Below, in pieces: positions 1 through 7,801 of a DNA stretch of 51,931 nt. Position 1 is the stretch's first letter; the number at the start of each line of letters is the position of its first letter. This DNA is from JAKJGV01 sp964617565 (GTDB lineage: Bacteria; Verrucomicrobiota; Kiritimatiellia; CAIQIC01; JAGNIJ01), in the NCBI GenBank assembly GCA_964617565.1, contig CAZTYH010000014.1, positions 1-51,931 of the forward strand. Direction: 5' to 3'. The translations under genes and the position numbers were made by a program. The notes beneath the pieces are model-generated. The model worked only from the letters and a program-made list of their open reading frames with translations, did no database searches and was not told the origin of the DNA.

Positions 1-359
1 CGCGCGGGCGCTTCCGCGAGCGCGGCGGCGAATTCGTCCACCGCCTTCGCGCAACGCTCAACGATCAGCAACACATCCTCGTTGTCCCCTGCTCCCGTCT
101 TCAGGGTTTTCAACTCCGTGCGCATTTCACCGAAGAACGCCGCCTGCCTCCGCCGGTTGTCGAGTAGATCCTGGATCATGAACGGGTTGCGCTTAAGGAC
201 AAAGAGATCGCCGATGATGCGCATCAGCAGCCGGGCGGATCGGCCTGTAACGCGTTTCGTACGCAGACCTTCCAGCCGGCTCCACGTGTCGTCATCAAAC
301 AGAAACCGAATGACCTGCCGGTCGTCGGCGGAAGTATAGTTGTACGGGATCTCGCGCAT
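1..359 (-). CDS. DUF3683-containing FAD-linked oxidoreductase, N-terminal fragment
   Basis: The gene runs off the left edge, so only about the first 119 residues are visible. It opens MREIPYNYTSADDRQVIRF and continues with VTGRSARLLMRIIGDLFV and RNPFMIQDLLDN. This matches, from memory, the DUF3683 N-terminal domain of very large (over 1,000 residue) flavoproteins that also carry FAD-binding oxidase and iron-sulfur domains, related to D-lactate and glycolate dehydrogenases. The ATG fits the family start, although no clear ribosome-binding site precedes it. The catalytic domains are outside the window, so the substrate cannot be judged. Divergent from the tRNA gene. Confidence 0.75.
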   Translation of the reverse strand, partial: MREIPYNYTSADDRQVIRFLFDDDTWSRLEGLRTKRVTGRSARLLMRIIGDLFVLKRNPFMIQDLLDNRRRQAAFFGEMRTELKTLKTGAGDNEDVLLIVERCAKAVDEFAAALAEAPA

Positions 360-453
360 CCGCGCTATGAAGCAGGAAAATCGGCGTTCCCTCAAGCCGG
401 AAACAAGCAAACCGCAATTTCGTGCCCACCGGCCACGAAATCCGGCGTTTCTG

Positions 454-483
454 TTGACAAGATCGGCCTCATTTCCCTATATG
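454..483 (+). promoter_or_regulatory. Sigma70-type promoter of the tRNA gene
   Basis: TTGACA at 454-459, an 18-base spacer, then TATATG at 478-483. Transcription would start near 490, about 17 bases before the mature tRNA. The -35 box is perfect and the position suits a tRNA promoter. This is a sequence match only. Confidence 0.6.
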
Positions 484-506
484 TGTCCCGGTCTTGTCGT
501 ACCGGC

Positions 507-582
<76 letters not shown>

Positions 583-604
583 GCGCGCTGTGAGGAGATG
601 TCCT

Positions 605-1570
605 TTGACGGCCCCCATGGAATCGTCTCGTCCCGTTTCGCCCGGCTCCGCCCTGATCAGTCTCGGCGTGCCGGTTGTTTTCTGGTCCATCCTGCCCGTG
701 ATGCTGAAATATTTCACGCGCACGCTTGACCCATGGACCGTCAACGGCGCGCGCTACATGTTCGCCCTCCTGTTCTGGCTGCCGCACGTGATCCGCCATC
801 GCGGCGACACGATCGAGGGCCGGAACATCTGGAAGGACGCATGGCGGCCGGCGACCGTTCACCTGCTGGGACAAATCATTTTCGCGATGACGCCCTACTT
901 CAACGATGCCACCGTCATCAACTTCGTCAGCCGCAGCGGATTCGTCTTTGCCACCGTTTTCGGCTTTGCGCTGCTGCGCGAGGAAAGGGTCCTTGCGCGC
1001 TCGCGCCTTTTCTGGTCGGGCTTCACCGGCACCATCGCCGGGCTGGTGCTCATGTACATGGCCGGCGCCGGCACCGCAACGACCTCATTGACCGGCATGC
1101 TGCTGCTGGTGGGCGCGGCGGCGTGCTGGGGACTTTACTCGGTTCTGATCCGTAAATTCATGCATGGCTATTCCGTGCGGCAGAGCTACGGGGTCATCAG
1201 CCTTTACGCCGGGCCTTGTGTCATCGCGCTCATGTTTCTTTTCGGCGATTGGCGCGCACTGGCGGAGACGACCTGGACACAGGGGTCGTTGATCGCGCTA
1301 TCCGGCATCATGGGGCTTGCGCTGGGACACGTGTTTTTCTTCCGTGCGATTCATTGCATCGGTCCCATCATATCCGAGAGCTCGCTGCTCCTGCTTCCCT
1401 TCTTCACGGCCCTTCTTGCCTTCTTCACGCTGGGCGAAAAAATGAACCGGGGCGAATGGATCGGCGGCATTATCCTGGTGACAAGCTGCGCAGCCCTGCT
1501 GTTTTCGCGACTGCTGAGTGGAACCACGCGAAAAGAAGACGAAGATCAGTGCCTGCCCTCGCCGAGATAA
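605..1570 (+). CDS. EamA-type (DMT superfamily) transporter
   Basis: A roughly 320-residue polytopic inner-membrane protein of the drug/metabolite transporter superfamily. About ten hydrophobic helices are arranged as two EamA halves. The first half begins at LISLGVPVVFWSILPVM and the second near LTGMLLLVGAAACWGLYS, a typical EamA repeat opening. The substrate cannot be told from sequence. Start choice: GGAG at 594-597 lies seven bases before a TTG at 605, while the ATG at 617 has no ribosome-binding site in range; both are in frame. It follows the tRNA by 22 bases and converges on the acyltransferase gene across a short repeat array. Confidence 0.85.
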   Translation: MTAPMESSRPVSPGSALISLGVPVVFWSILPVMLKYFTRTLDPWTVNGARYMFALLFWLPHVIRHRGDTIEGRNIWKDAWRPATVHLLGQIIFAMTPYFNDATVINFVSRSGFVFATVFGFALLREERVLARSRLFWSGFTGTIAGLVLMYMAGAGTATTSLTGMLLLVGAAACWGLYSVLIRKFMHGYSVRQSYGVISLYAGPCVIALMFLFGDWRALAETTWTQGSLIALSGIMGLALGHVFFFRAIHCIGPIISESSLLLLPFFTALLAFFTLGEKMNRGEWIGGIILVTSCAALLFSRLLSGTTRKEDEDQCLPSPR

Positions 1571-1574
1571 CGAC

Positions 1575-1613
1575 GTTCAGTGTTCGAAGTTCGATGTTGA
1601 ACGTTCGAAGTTG
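1575..1613. repeat. Degenerate seven-base tandem array (GTTCGAA type)
   Basis: Read on the plus strand, the space between two convergent genes splits into 7-base words in one phase: gttcagt, gttcgaa, gttcgat, gttgaac, gttcgaa, then a partial gttg. The same word type recurs at 4971-4998. It begins four bases after the transporter stop and ends just before the acyltransferase stop. Confidence 0.7.
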
Positions 1614-1618
1614 TCTTC

Positions 1619-2512
1619 TTACTCCTCCCCCAATACCCACCGCTTGTTATACCAGAAGTACTGCTCGGGGTGCGCACGTATCTCCGCGTCGAGAACATCC
1701 ATGACCGCTTGCGTCATGCGCTGGATATCGGCATCACGGTCAAGCGACGGATCGGGCCGTATCGGCTCACGCACCACCCAGCGATGCCGCGCCCATCCCT
1801 CGCGCATGGCGTAGCTGGGAACAATCGGCGCACCCGCTTCGCGGGCAAACAGAGCCATACCCGTCGGCAAATCCGTTTCGACGCCGAGGAAACGCACGCG
1901 AACCGACCGCGTTTTGGCCCGGAGATCCGGCAGAATCGCCACCACACGCCCTTCGCGCAATGCGCGGATGATGCCCGTGAGCGCTTTCGAATCGGTCAGC
2001 AGCGTGACCATCCCCGTGTGCGCACGCATGCGGTTCAGGTAAGCATCGGTCAGCGGGTTTTTCTGCCGGCGCGCGATGGTGGTGATGGACAGGCCGAGCA
2101 ACTGGCCACCGACACCTGCCAACTCCCAGTTGCCCATGTGCGGAATAGCGAGGACGACACCCTTGTTCCCTTTAAGAACATCGAGAATTTTTGGAATATC
2201 GTTCTGGATCACGACCTTGTGCACCCACCCCGCCGTCAGCGAAGGAATCCTCAGCGCCTCGATTGCATTGAAGACGAGGTTCCGCCAGGAAATCCACGCG
2301 ATTCGACGCAGCGCCTTGTCGTCACGGGTCGTTCCGAAAACCTGCTTCAGCCGTCGGCGCGCCCGGTTGCGAAGCTTGGAAGAAAGACCAAACGACAAAG
2401 CGGCAAGCCCCCATCCCAAGGCCAGTGCGGCCCGATATGGAAGCAGCCGGGCAAGGCCCGACATGCCTCTCAACAGGCCATATTCAATTACGTGCTTGAA
2501 GCGATATTTCAT
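1619..2512 (-). CDS. LpxL/HtrB-family lipid A acyltransferase
   Basis: A 297-residue protein, the usual size for this family, which transfers an acyl chain to a lipid A precursor (or other glycolipid) at the inner membrane. The active-site HX4E motif reads PHMGNWELAG, with His125 and Glu130. Downstream are IARRQKNPLTDAYLNRMR and VAILPDLRAK, both typical of late acyltransferases. The N-terminus has an amphipathic or membrane-associated segment. An ATG two codons upstream (2518) is equally possible. The start overlaps the end of the SUMF1-like gene by about 29 bases, so the two are probably co-transcribed. Whether it adds laurate, myristate or another chain is not visible. Confidence 0.85.
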   Translation of the reverse strand: MKYRFKHVIEYGLLRGMSGLARLLPYRAALALGWGLAALSFGLSSKLRNRARRRLKQVFGTTRDDKALRRIAWISWRNLVFNAIEALRIPSLTAGWVHKVVIQNDIPKILDVLKGNKGVVLAIPHMGNWELAGVGGQLLGLSITTIARRQKNPLTDAYLNRMRAHTGMVTLLTDSKALTGIIRALREGRVVAILPDLRAKTRSVRVRFLGVETDLPTGMALFAREAGAPIVPSYAMREGWARHRWVVREPIRPDPSLDRDADIQRMTQAVMDVLDAEIRAHPEQYFWYNKRWVLGEE

Positions 2513-3272
2513 TCTCATCCGCTGCGATTCTGAATCCGACATCCAAATCCTGGTACTCAACCGGAAACACGGTGCGCCGCGACACGCGGAGCATTCCGGG
2601 ATCGCGCTCCGCCCAACTTCCGCCGCGCGCCGGGATCTGACCGCCCTCTTCCGGGTCCGCACACCACTCGAACACGTTCCCGGCCATGTCGTAAAGACCG
2701 AAAGCATTCGGCGCATAACACCCGACACGCCGTGCCCCTCGCGCGGCAAAGCGCGCGCGCCCTTCGGGCTCGCCCCATCCCCACGGATATCGCGCGCCGT
2801 GAATGCCCGCGCGCGCCGCATATTCCCACTCCGCTTCCGTCGGCAGGCGGACACGCAAACCCGTACGCTCCGAAATCCAGCGGCAATACGCTTCCGCATC
2901 GGCCCGGCTGACCCCTGCAACGGGATGCTTCGCCTTGCCGAGCTTCGGCCTGAAGCGTCCGCCGCGGCGCAACACATCCGCAGGCATTCCGTCGGTTTCG
3001 CGGCCCGATTCATTCAAATAGCCGACATACTCCCCGACGGTCACCTCATATTTCCCGATCCGAAAGGCGCCTACCTCAACCGTCCGGGGCGTACCGAACT
3101 CCCGACTGCCCATCACGAAGACAGCGCGCGGCAAGGGAACAAGACTTCGGATGACGCGACCCTCCAGATCACCGGCCCCGAGCAGGCAGGGCAGGCACAC
3201 CACGGCCATGCCGCATAAAGCGACCGCGGCTCCCTTCAAGCCGTTCACGCGTTTTCCAAGCATAAACCCCAT
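2484..3272 (-). CDS. Secreted SUMF1/FGE-sulfatase-fold protein
   Basis: After an N-terminal signal-like hydrophobic stretch (AAVALCGMAVVCLPCLLGAG) comes a formylglycine-generating-enzyme fold: GKYEVTVGEYVGYLN, then RLPTEAEWEYAARAG, FGLYDMAGNVFEWCADP and ARGGSWAERDP. The paired active-site cysteines of true formylglycine-generating enzymes, normally after the GGSW motif, are absent (AERDPGMLRVSRR follows). It is therefore probably not a sulfatase activator but a secreted or envelope protein using the fold for binding. Two alternative ATGs (3281, 3263) flank the chosen start and none has a clear ribosome-binding site. Overlaps the downstream acyltransferase start. Confidence 0.8.
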   Translation of the reverse strand: MGFMLGKRVNGLKGAAVALCGMAVVCLPCLLGAGDLEGRVIRSLVPLPRAVFVMGSREFGTPRTVEVGAFRIGKYEVTVGEYVGYLNESGRETDGMPADVLRRGGRFRPKLGKAKHPVAGVSRADAEAYCRWISERTGLRVRLPTEAEWEYAARAGIHGARYPWGWGEPEGRARFAARGARRVGCYAPNAFGLYDMAGNVFEWCADPEEGGQIPARGGSWAERDPGMLRVSRRTVFPVEYQDLDVGFRIAADENEISLQARN

Positions 3273-3360
3273 TGTCCTCATCCCCGGATGCGCGCATCCT
3301 AGCGGGACCGCCACCCAAGCGCAATCACCCAGCATACCGCATTTGGTCCGCCCGATGCCT

Positions 3361-3389
3361 TTGACAACCGGCGCGAGCCTGACTAAGAT
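3361..3389 (+). promoter_or_regulatory. Strong sigma70-type promoter for the membrane coiled-coil gene
   Basis: TTGACA at 3361-3366, a 17-base spacer, then TAAGAT at 3384-3389. This is the best promoter match in the window. Transcription would start near 3396, giving a leader of about 30 bases with GGGAG at 3413-3417, eight bases before the ATG at 3426. Confidence 0.65.
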
Positions 3390-3425
3390 TATGAGTTTAG
3401 ACATAAGCTTATGGGAGTTCCCCCT

Positions 3426-4942
3426 ATGACGACCGACCGTAAGATTGCGGTAAAACCTGTTTCTTTTATTCCCGGCTTCATCGCGCTTCTCGTTCTTGGC
3501 AGCGTGTTCGGCATGGCACTCTGTCATCAGCGCGGCGATCTTGCCGCGCAGCGGCTGGACATTCTGTTTGCGACATTCTGCGCGGGATTCGCATGGGCCT
3601 ATCTTCTCATTCAAGCCCTCGCAATCCTGGGCGAACTTTTCGCCTATATACGGAACCCGATCCCCGAAACACTGGATGTCAGCGACCGTGCCGCCGTGAA
3701 AGAGCACCTCGATACGCTCAAGGGAGGCAATCCGGTCACCAGCCGTATACGCAACCTCCTGAGCTCATGGGTGGCCAGCGGCGACACGAAGACGGTCACG
3801 GATCTCGCCGTTTTTCAAAGCAGGCTGGCTGCGCGTCCCGTTGCGATCGGCGGCTTCTTCGGTGCCGTTCTTTTCATCGTCGCTATCCTCCTTCGCGCCA
3901 ATCCTTACGTGACGTGGAGTGGAGCGGCCCTGCTTGGACTTATTGCATACACGCGCCTCGTGGTCGTGACCGGCGTGGATCATTACATCGAGGCGCGTCT
4001 TCTTGCGCGCCTGCCTGCGCATATTCCGCAAACGGCCATGACCGCAGCCGATCTTGCCGATGCGCTCGGCGAAAAGATCCAGGCCGCGTTCCGCGAATCG
4101 GTGCCGCAGCCCGAAAAGACGGCTGACGCCATGCGCGCCGCGGTACAACAAGTGCTTACCAACGTCGCAGGAGAGGTCGAAAAATTGCAGCAGGTCCTGA
4201 TCCAGGGCCAGTCCACGCTGGTGGATCGCTGGATGCACGCGGCCGAAGCCACTACCACCGACCTCAAGAACGTCGAGGCCTCATTGGCCACTATTGTCAA
4301 CGATCTTACGGGCGGACTCAGCACGAATGCCGAGAAGCTGACCTCCATGTTCAGCGGCCACACGCGCGAAATAGACAAGGCGCTCAGCTCGGTTGTCGAG
4401 AAATTGCAGGCCGCGCTTAAAGATCACGCCGAACTGGTAAAAGCTTCCGGCGGCGACTGGGGCGCCAAGGTCAAGGACGTGCTGAGCGAACACGTCAACG
4501 GCATCGAGGCCGCGAACCACGAACTCGCGGACCAACTGGAGAAGGTCGCCACGCTCGAAAAGAATATCGAGAACGTGCTGCACATCCAGCAGGTGGTGGA
4601 TGGCACGCTCAAGACGGTCTCGGCTTCGGAAGAATTTGCGAAGCTCATCACCACGCTGCGGGAACACCTGGAAGCGTCGGATGCGCTGCTCCGCGAGGTT
4701 TCAAAACCGCGCACCATCCGTCTCGTCGAAACNNNNNNNNNNNNNNNNNNNNNNNNNNNNNNNNNNNNNNNNNNNNNNNNNNNNNNNNNNNNNNNNNNNN
4801 NNNNNNNNNNNNNNNNNNNNNNNNNNNNNNNNCGGATGCGCTGCTCCGCGAGGTTTCAAAACCGCGCACCATCCGTCTCGTCGAAACTGAAGGCGAAATC
4901 GTCGAAGCGGAAGTCCGTTCCGCACCGCAGAAAAAGGCTTAG
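3426..4942 (+). CDS. Four-helix membrane protein with long cytoplasmic coiled-coil tail, function unknown
   Basis: A 453-residue protein once the artificial gap is collapsed. Two hydrophobic helices lie near residues 12-32 and 43-66, a soluble loop follows, then two more helices near 137-175. The remaining 270 residues are rich in Glu, Lys and Ala with heptad-like spacing (for example EVEKLQQVLIQGQSTLV) and end in APQKKA. The 2+2 helix layout with a cytoplasmic tail recalls MotA/ExbB/ZorA-type subunits, but their conserved glycine motifs are not seen, so this is topology only. The start at 3426 is chosen over 3411 because GGGAG lies eight bases before it. The gene appears to be a single-gene unit with its own promoter. 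The reading frame breaks at 4733-4832 only because of an assembly duplication. Confidence 0.7.
4678..4887. other. Assembly gap with duplicated 55-base flanks (collapsible)
   Basis: 100 N at 4733-4832. Bases 4678-4732 and 4833-4887 are identical over 55 positions. Removing the Ns and one copy joins the coding frame through RLVETEGEIVEAEV to a TAG at 4940-4942. The gap is an unmerged contig overlap, not missing DNA. Confidence 0.95.
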
Positions 4943-4970
4943 ATCGGACTTGGCGATCCCGCATTTCGAC

Positions 4971-4998
4971 GTTCAATGTTGAACCTTCGGTGTTTTCT
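4971..4998. repeat. Degenerate seven-base tandem array (GTTCAAT type)
   Basis: Four 7-base words in phase: gttcaat, gttgaac, cttcggt, gttttct. It lies between the convergent coiled-coil gene and the DUF6941 gene. Same word family as the array at 1575-1613; both contain gttgaac. Confidence 0.6.
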
Positions 4999-5005
4999 GC
5001 ACCCT

Positions 5006-5422
5006 TCACGCCGGCGGGGGCTGTTGTGCGCCAGGAGGCGGCTGAACCTTGGCGACGCGAAGGGGGTAACGGATCTTGAGGTCGCCATCCAGCAGGATCT
5101 CAACCCAGTACGTCCCTTCCCCCTGGAAAGAAACGTTCATGAAGGCCTCGACATTCGTCGCGGTGGATTCGGGATTCGGCAGATGAACCGGGATGTCTTT
5201 CCCCTCGATCAGCACGGTCATCTGGTCCGGTTTCAGGATCCGGGTCCGCTGCTTGAACACGCCGTCGCCACTGCACCAGCGCGTCACCATGAAAAGCCGG
5301 GGATACACGATCGGGAACGCCGGGACGCCAATCGCGTCGAACAGCCCGATCAGGATGAACTTTCCGTTGCGCTCCTGCCGCACATCGTCGCAAAGTATGC
5401 TGGATTGAAGATCTGGTATCAT
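5006..5422 (-). CDS. DUF6941 family protein
   Basis: 138 residues with no signal peptide or membrane segment. The pattern ILCDDVRQERNGKFILIGLF near the start is, from memory, characteristic of the DUF6941 family of small bacterial proteins with no assigned function. The C-terminus is proline- and glutamine-rich (PPPGAQQPPPA). It starts only four bases after the iorB stop and is the last gene of the paaK/ior operon, so it is very likely made together with the oxidoreductase. No catalytic motif is visible. Confidence 0.75.
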   Translation of the reverse strand: MIPDLQSSILCDDVRQERNGKFILIGLFDAIGVPAFPIVYPRLFMVTRWCSGDGVFKQRTRILKPDQMTVLIEGKDIPVHLPNPESTATNVEAFMNVSFQGEGTYWVEILLDGDLKIRYPLRVAKVQPPPGAQQPPPA

Positions 5423-5426
5423 CGTG

Positions 5427-6005
5427 TTAACCCTTTGCGGCCGCGCGCCCGAGGTCGAATGCTTTCAGGTTCTGCTCCACCACCTTCTCGCCTTTTCGGG
5501 CAAAAAATTCCGCCACCTTGTCGCGCAGCTTCTGCCACGGAATGATCAGGCGATCCGAGGCCGCGCCCAGCATGACGCTGTTGACGGCCTTGACGTTTCC
5601 CGCCTCGCGCGCGAGTTTCTCGGCGTCGAGAATGATGTGCGCGGGCCGCTCCCTGATGCGCCGCAGAATACCCTCCATCTCCGGGTACACCGCCACGTTC
5701 TTCACCGGGGTGCAGTTCGCGATCAGCATCGCTTCCGGATGGGCATGCGGAAGATGCCGCAAGCCTTCCATCGGCTCCATCGCCAGCACGAGGTGCGCGC
5801 TGCCGTGCGGAACGAGGTCCGATGCGATCGGGTTCTCGGACAGCCGGAGATGAGAGATGACCGCGCCGCCGCGCTGCGCCATGCCATGCACTTCCGACTG
5901 TTTCACGCGAAGGCCCATATCCACGGCGGCATGGCATATCACGCCGGCCACCGTCAGGATTCCCTGCCCTCCGACGCCCGCCACAATGATGTCCTGTTTA
6001 TTCAC
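5427..6005 (-). CDS. iorB: Indolepyruvate:ferredoxin oxidoreductase, beta subunit
   Basis: 192 residues, the usual size for IorB, which pairs with IorA to oxidatively decarboxylate aryl pyruvates to aryl-acetyl-CoA with reduction of ferredoxin (reversible in vivo). The N-terminus MNKQDIIVAGVGGQGILT is the conserved gamma-type 2-oxoacid oxidoreductase opening. KQSEVHGMAQRGGAVISHLR is the family hallmark segment. The start is GTG at 6003-6005, two bases after the iorA stop, so translation is probably coupled. Confidence 0.92.
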   Translation of the reverse strand: MNKQDIIVAGVGGQGILTVAGVICHAAVDMGLRVKQSEVHGMAQRGGAVISHLRLSENPIASDLVPHGSAHLVLAMEPMEGLRHLPHAHPEAMLIANCTPVKNVAVYPEMEGILRRIRERPAHIILDAEKLAREAGNVKAVNSVMLGAASDRLIIPWQKLRDKVAEFFARKGEKVVEQNLKAFDLGRAAAKG

Positions 6006-6007
6006 GG

Positions 6008-7755
6008 TTAAACATCCTTCTTGAATTTGATCCGCACGCAGGGACGGCGGGCGATAATCACCGACGGCCCTTCAAACGCGAGCTCTTTCCTTAAAATCTC
6101 AACATTCTCCGCGTGGCGCGCGGGAAGCGGCGTCACCACGTGAATGTGCGCAGGATCCACGCCGATCCCCTCCACGATCTTTTCCAGCCGTCCACTCGCC
6201 GGGGTCGGCTGCCCTCCGGTCATGCCCGTGATCAGGTTGTCGGAGATGATCACGGTCACGGGCGTCTTGTCCTCCACGATATCGAGCAGACCCGTCATGC
6301 CCGAATGCGTAAAGGTCGAGTCGCCGATCACCGCGATGGCAGGCCGCACCCCGGCCTCCGCCGCACCCTTCGCCATCGTGACCGACGCGCCCATGTCCAC
6401 GCAGGTGTTAATCGCCTCGTATGGCGGCAGCGCGCCAAGCGTATAGCAACCGATATCCGAAAACACGCGCGCGGCGGGCTTGTCCTTGATCGTCTCCAGG
6501 AGGAACTCGAACACATCCATGTGCGAACAACCCGGACACATCGTCGGCGGACGCGGCACGACTTCGTGCGGCACATCGGCTCCCGGCGCATAATGCCGGC
6601 CCAGCGCGCGGCCTACGACGTTCGGGTCCAGCTCCCCCGAGCGTGGCAGCGTTCCGTCCATGCGTCCGCGGATTTTGCAGGGACCGAAACCGACACCGCG
6701 CACCAGGTCCTCCACGAACGGATATCCATCTTCCAGGACCAGCACGGACTCACATTCCTCCATCAGCTTTGCGATCGCCCGGCGCGGAAGCGGGTAACAC
6801 CCGATTTTCAGGACAGGGTAAGGACACCGCTCCTCGCCATATACTTCATTCAGATAATTCACTGCGATGCCGCACGCGACCACCCCCATGCTCCGATCCG
6901 CACCCGCCTCGTACGCATTGTACTTCGACCGCTCAGCCTCTTCTTCAAATTTCGCCGTCTTGACCAGGAGCTCGCTGTAATTCCGGCGCGCGATTGCAGG
7001 AAGCAGCACGTAGCGCCGCGGATCGTGATGGTGCCGAAGCTCGTTCTGGCCGCGCGGCTCCTTCACCCGGCGCGTCACGTCGGCGCGGGAATGGGCAAGC
7101 CGCGTGGTAAAACGNNNNNNNNNNNNNNNNNNNNNNNNNNNNNNNNNNNNNNNNNNNNNNNNNNNNNNNNNNNNNNNNNNNNNNNNNNNNNNNNNNNNNN
7201 NNNNNNNNNNNNNNCCTTCACCCGGCGCGTCACGTCGGCGCGGGAATGGGCAAGCCGCGTGGTAAAACGGACCATGACGGGGACGCCATGCTTTTCCGAC
7301 TCGTCGAACGCCTCGATCACCATGTCGTAAGCTTCCTGCTGGCTCGACGGCTCGTAAACCGGCACAAGCGCGAACTGGCCATAGAAGCGGCTGTCCTGTT
7401 CGTTCTGGCTGGAATGCATCGAGGGATCATCCGCAACGGCCAGCACCAGACCGCCATGCGCGCCGGTGATGGCGGAATTGATGAACGGATCGGCCGCGAC
7501 GTTCACGCCGACGTGTTTCATGCACACCAGCGCGCGCTTCCCGGCAAACGACATGCCGAGCGCGGCCTCCATCGCCGTCTTCTCATTGCAACTCCACTGC
7601 GAACGGACTCCGCGCCTGATCGCCTCTTCCGACTGCTGTATATATTCGGTGATTTCCGTCGAAGGCGTACCGGGATAGGCGTAAACCCCGGAGATCCCGG
7701 CATCAATCGCCGCCTGCGCTATCGCTTCGTCACCAAGCCATAAATGAACCGACAT
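6008..7755 (-). CDS. iorA: Indolepyruvate:ferredoxin oxidoreductase, alpha subunit, lacking the C-terminal ferredoxin domain
   Basis: About 530 residues after collapsing the duplicated gap at 7060-7269; family members with the ferredoxin domain run to about 600. The N-terminal pyrimidine-binding domain begins MSVHLWLGDEAIAQAAIDAG. The thiamine-diphosphate domain has MCPGCSHMDVFEFL, IGDSTFTHSG and DNLITGMTGGQPTP. The protein stops at RRPCVRIKFKKDV. The usual C-terminal part with two CxxCxxC iron-sulfur motifs is absent, and no frameshift is apparent because iorB starts two bases later. AAGGAG lies five bases before the ATG. Electron exit from the enzyme must differ from the textbook enzyme, or a separate ferredoxin is used. 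Confidence 0.9.
7060..7269. other. Assembly gap with duplicated 55-base flanks (collapsible)
   Basis: 100 N at 7115-7214; bases 7060-7114 equal 7215-7269. Collapsing joins the two pieces of iorA through RADVTRRVKEPRGQNELR in one frame. Confidence 0.95.
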
Positions 7756-7801
7756 AGATACTCCTTAATCAAAAATTCGACCGGCCAGATGTAACCGTCC
7801 A

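Noticed and set aside
1575..1613. CRISPR repeats
   Set aside because: Words are 7 bases, degenerate and contiguous, with no spacers; nearby cas genes are absent.
1619..3013. A 464-codon reading of the acyltransferase with an N-terminal extension
   Set aside because: The extension lies within the SUMF1-like coding region in another frame and has no recognisable domain; the family start is at 2512 or 2518.
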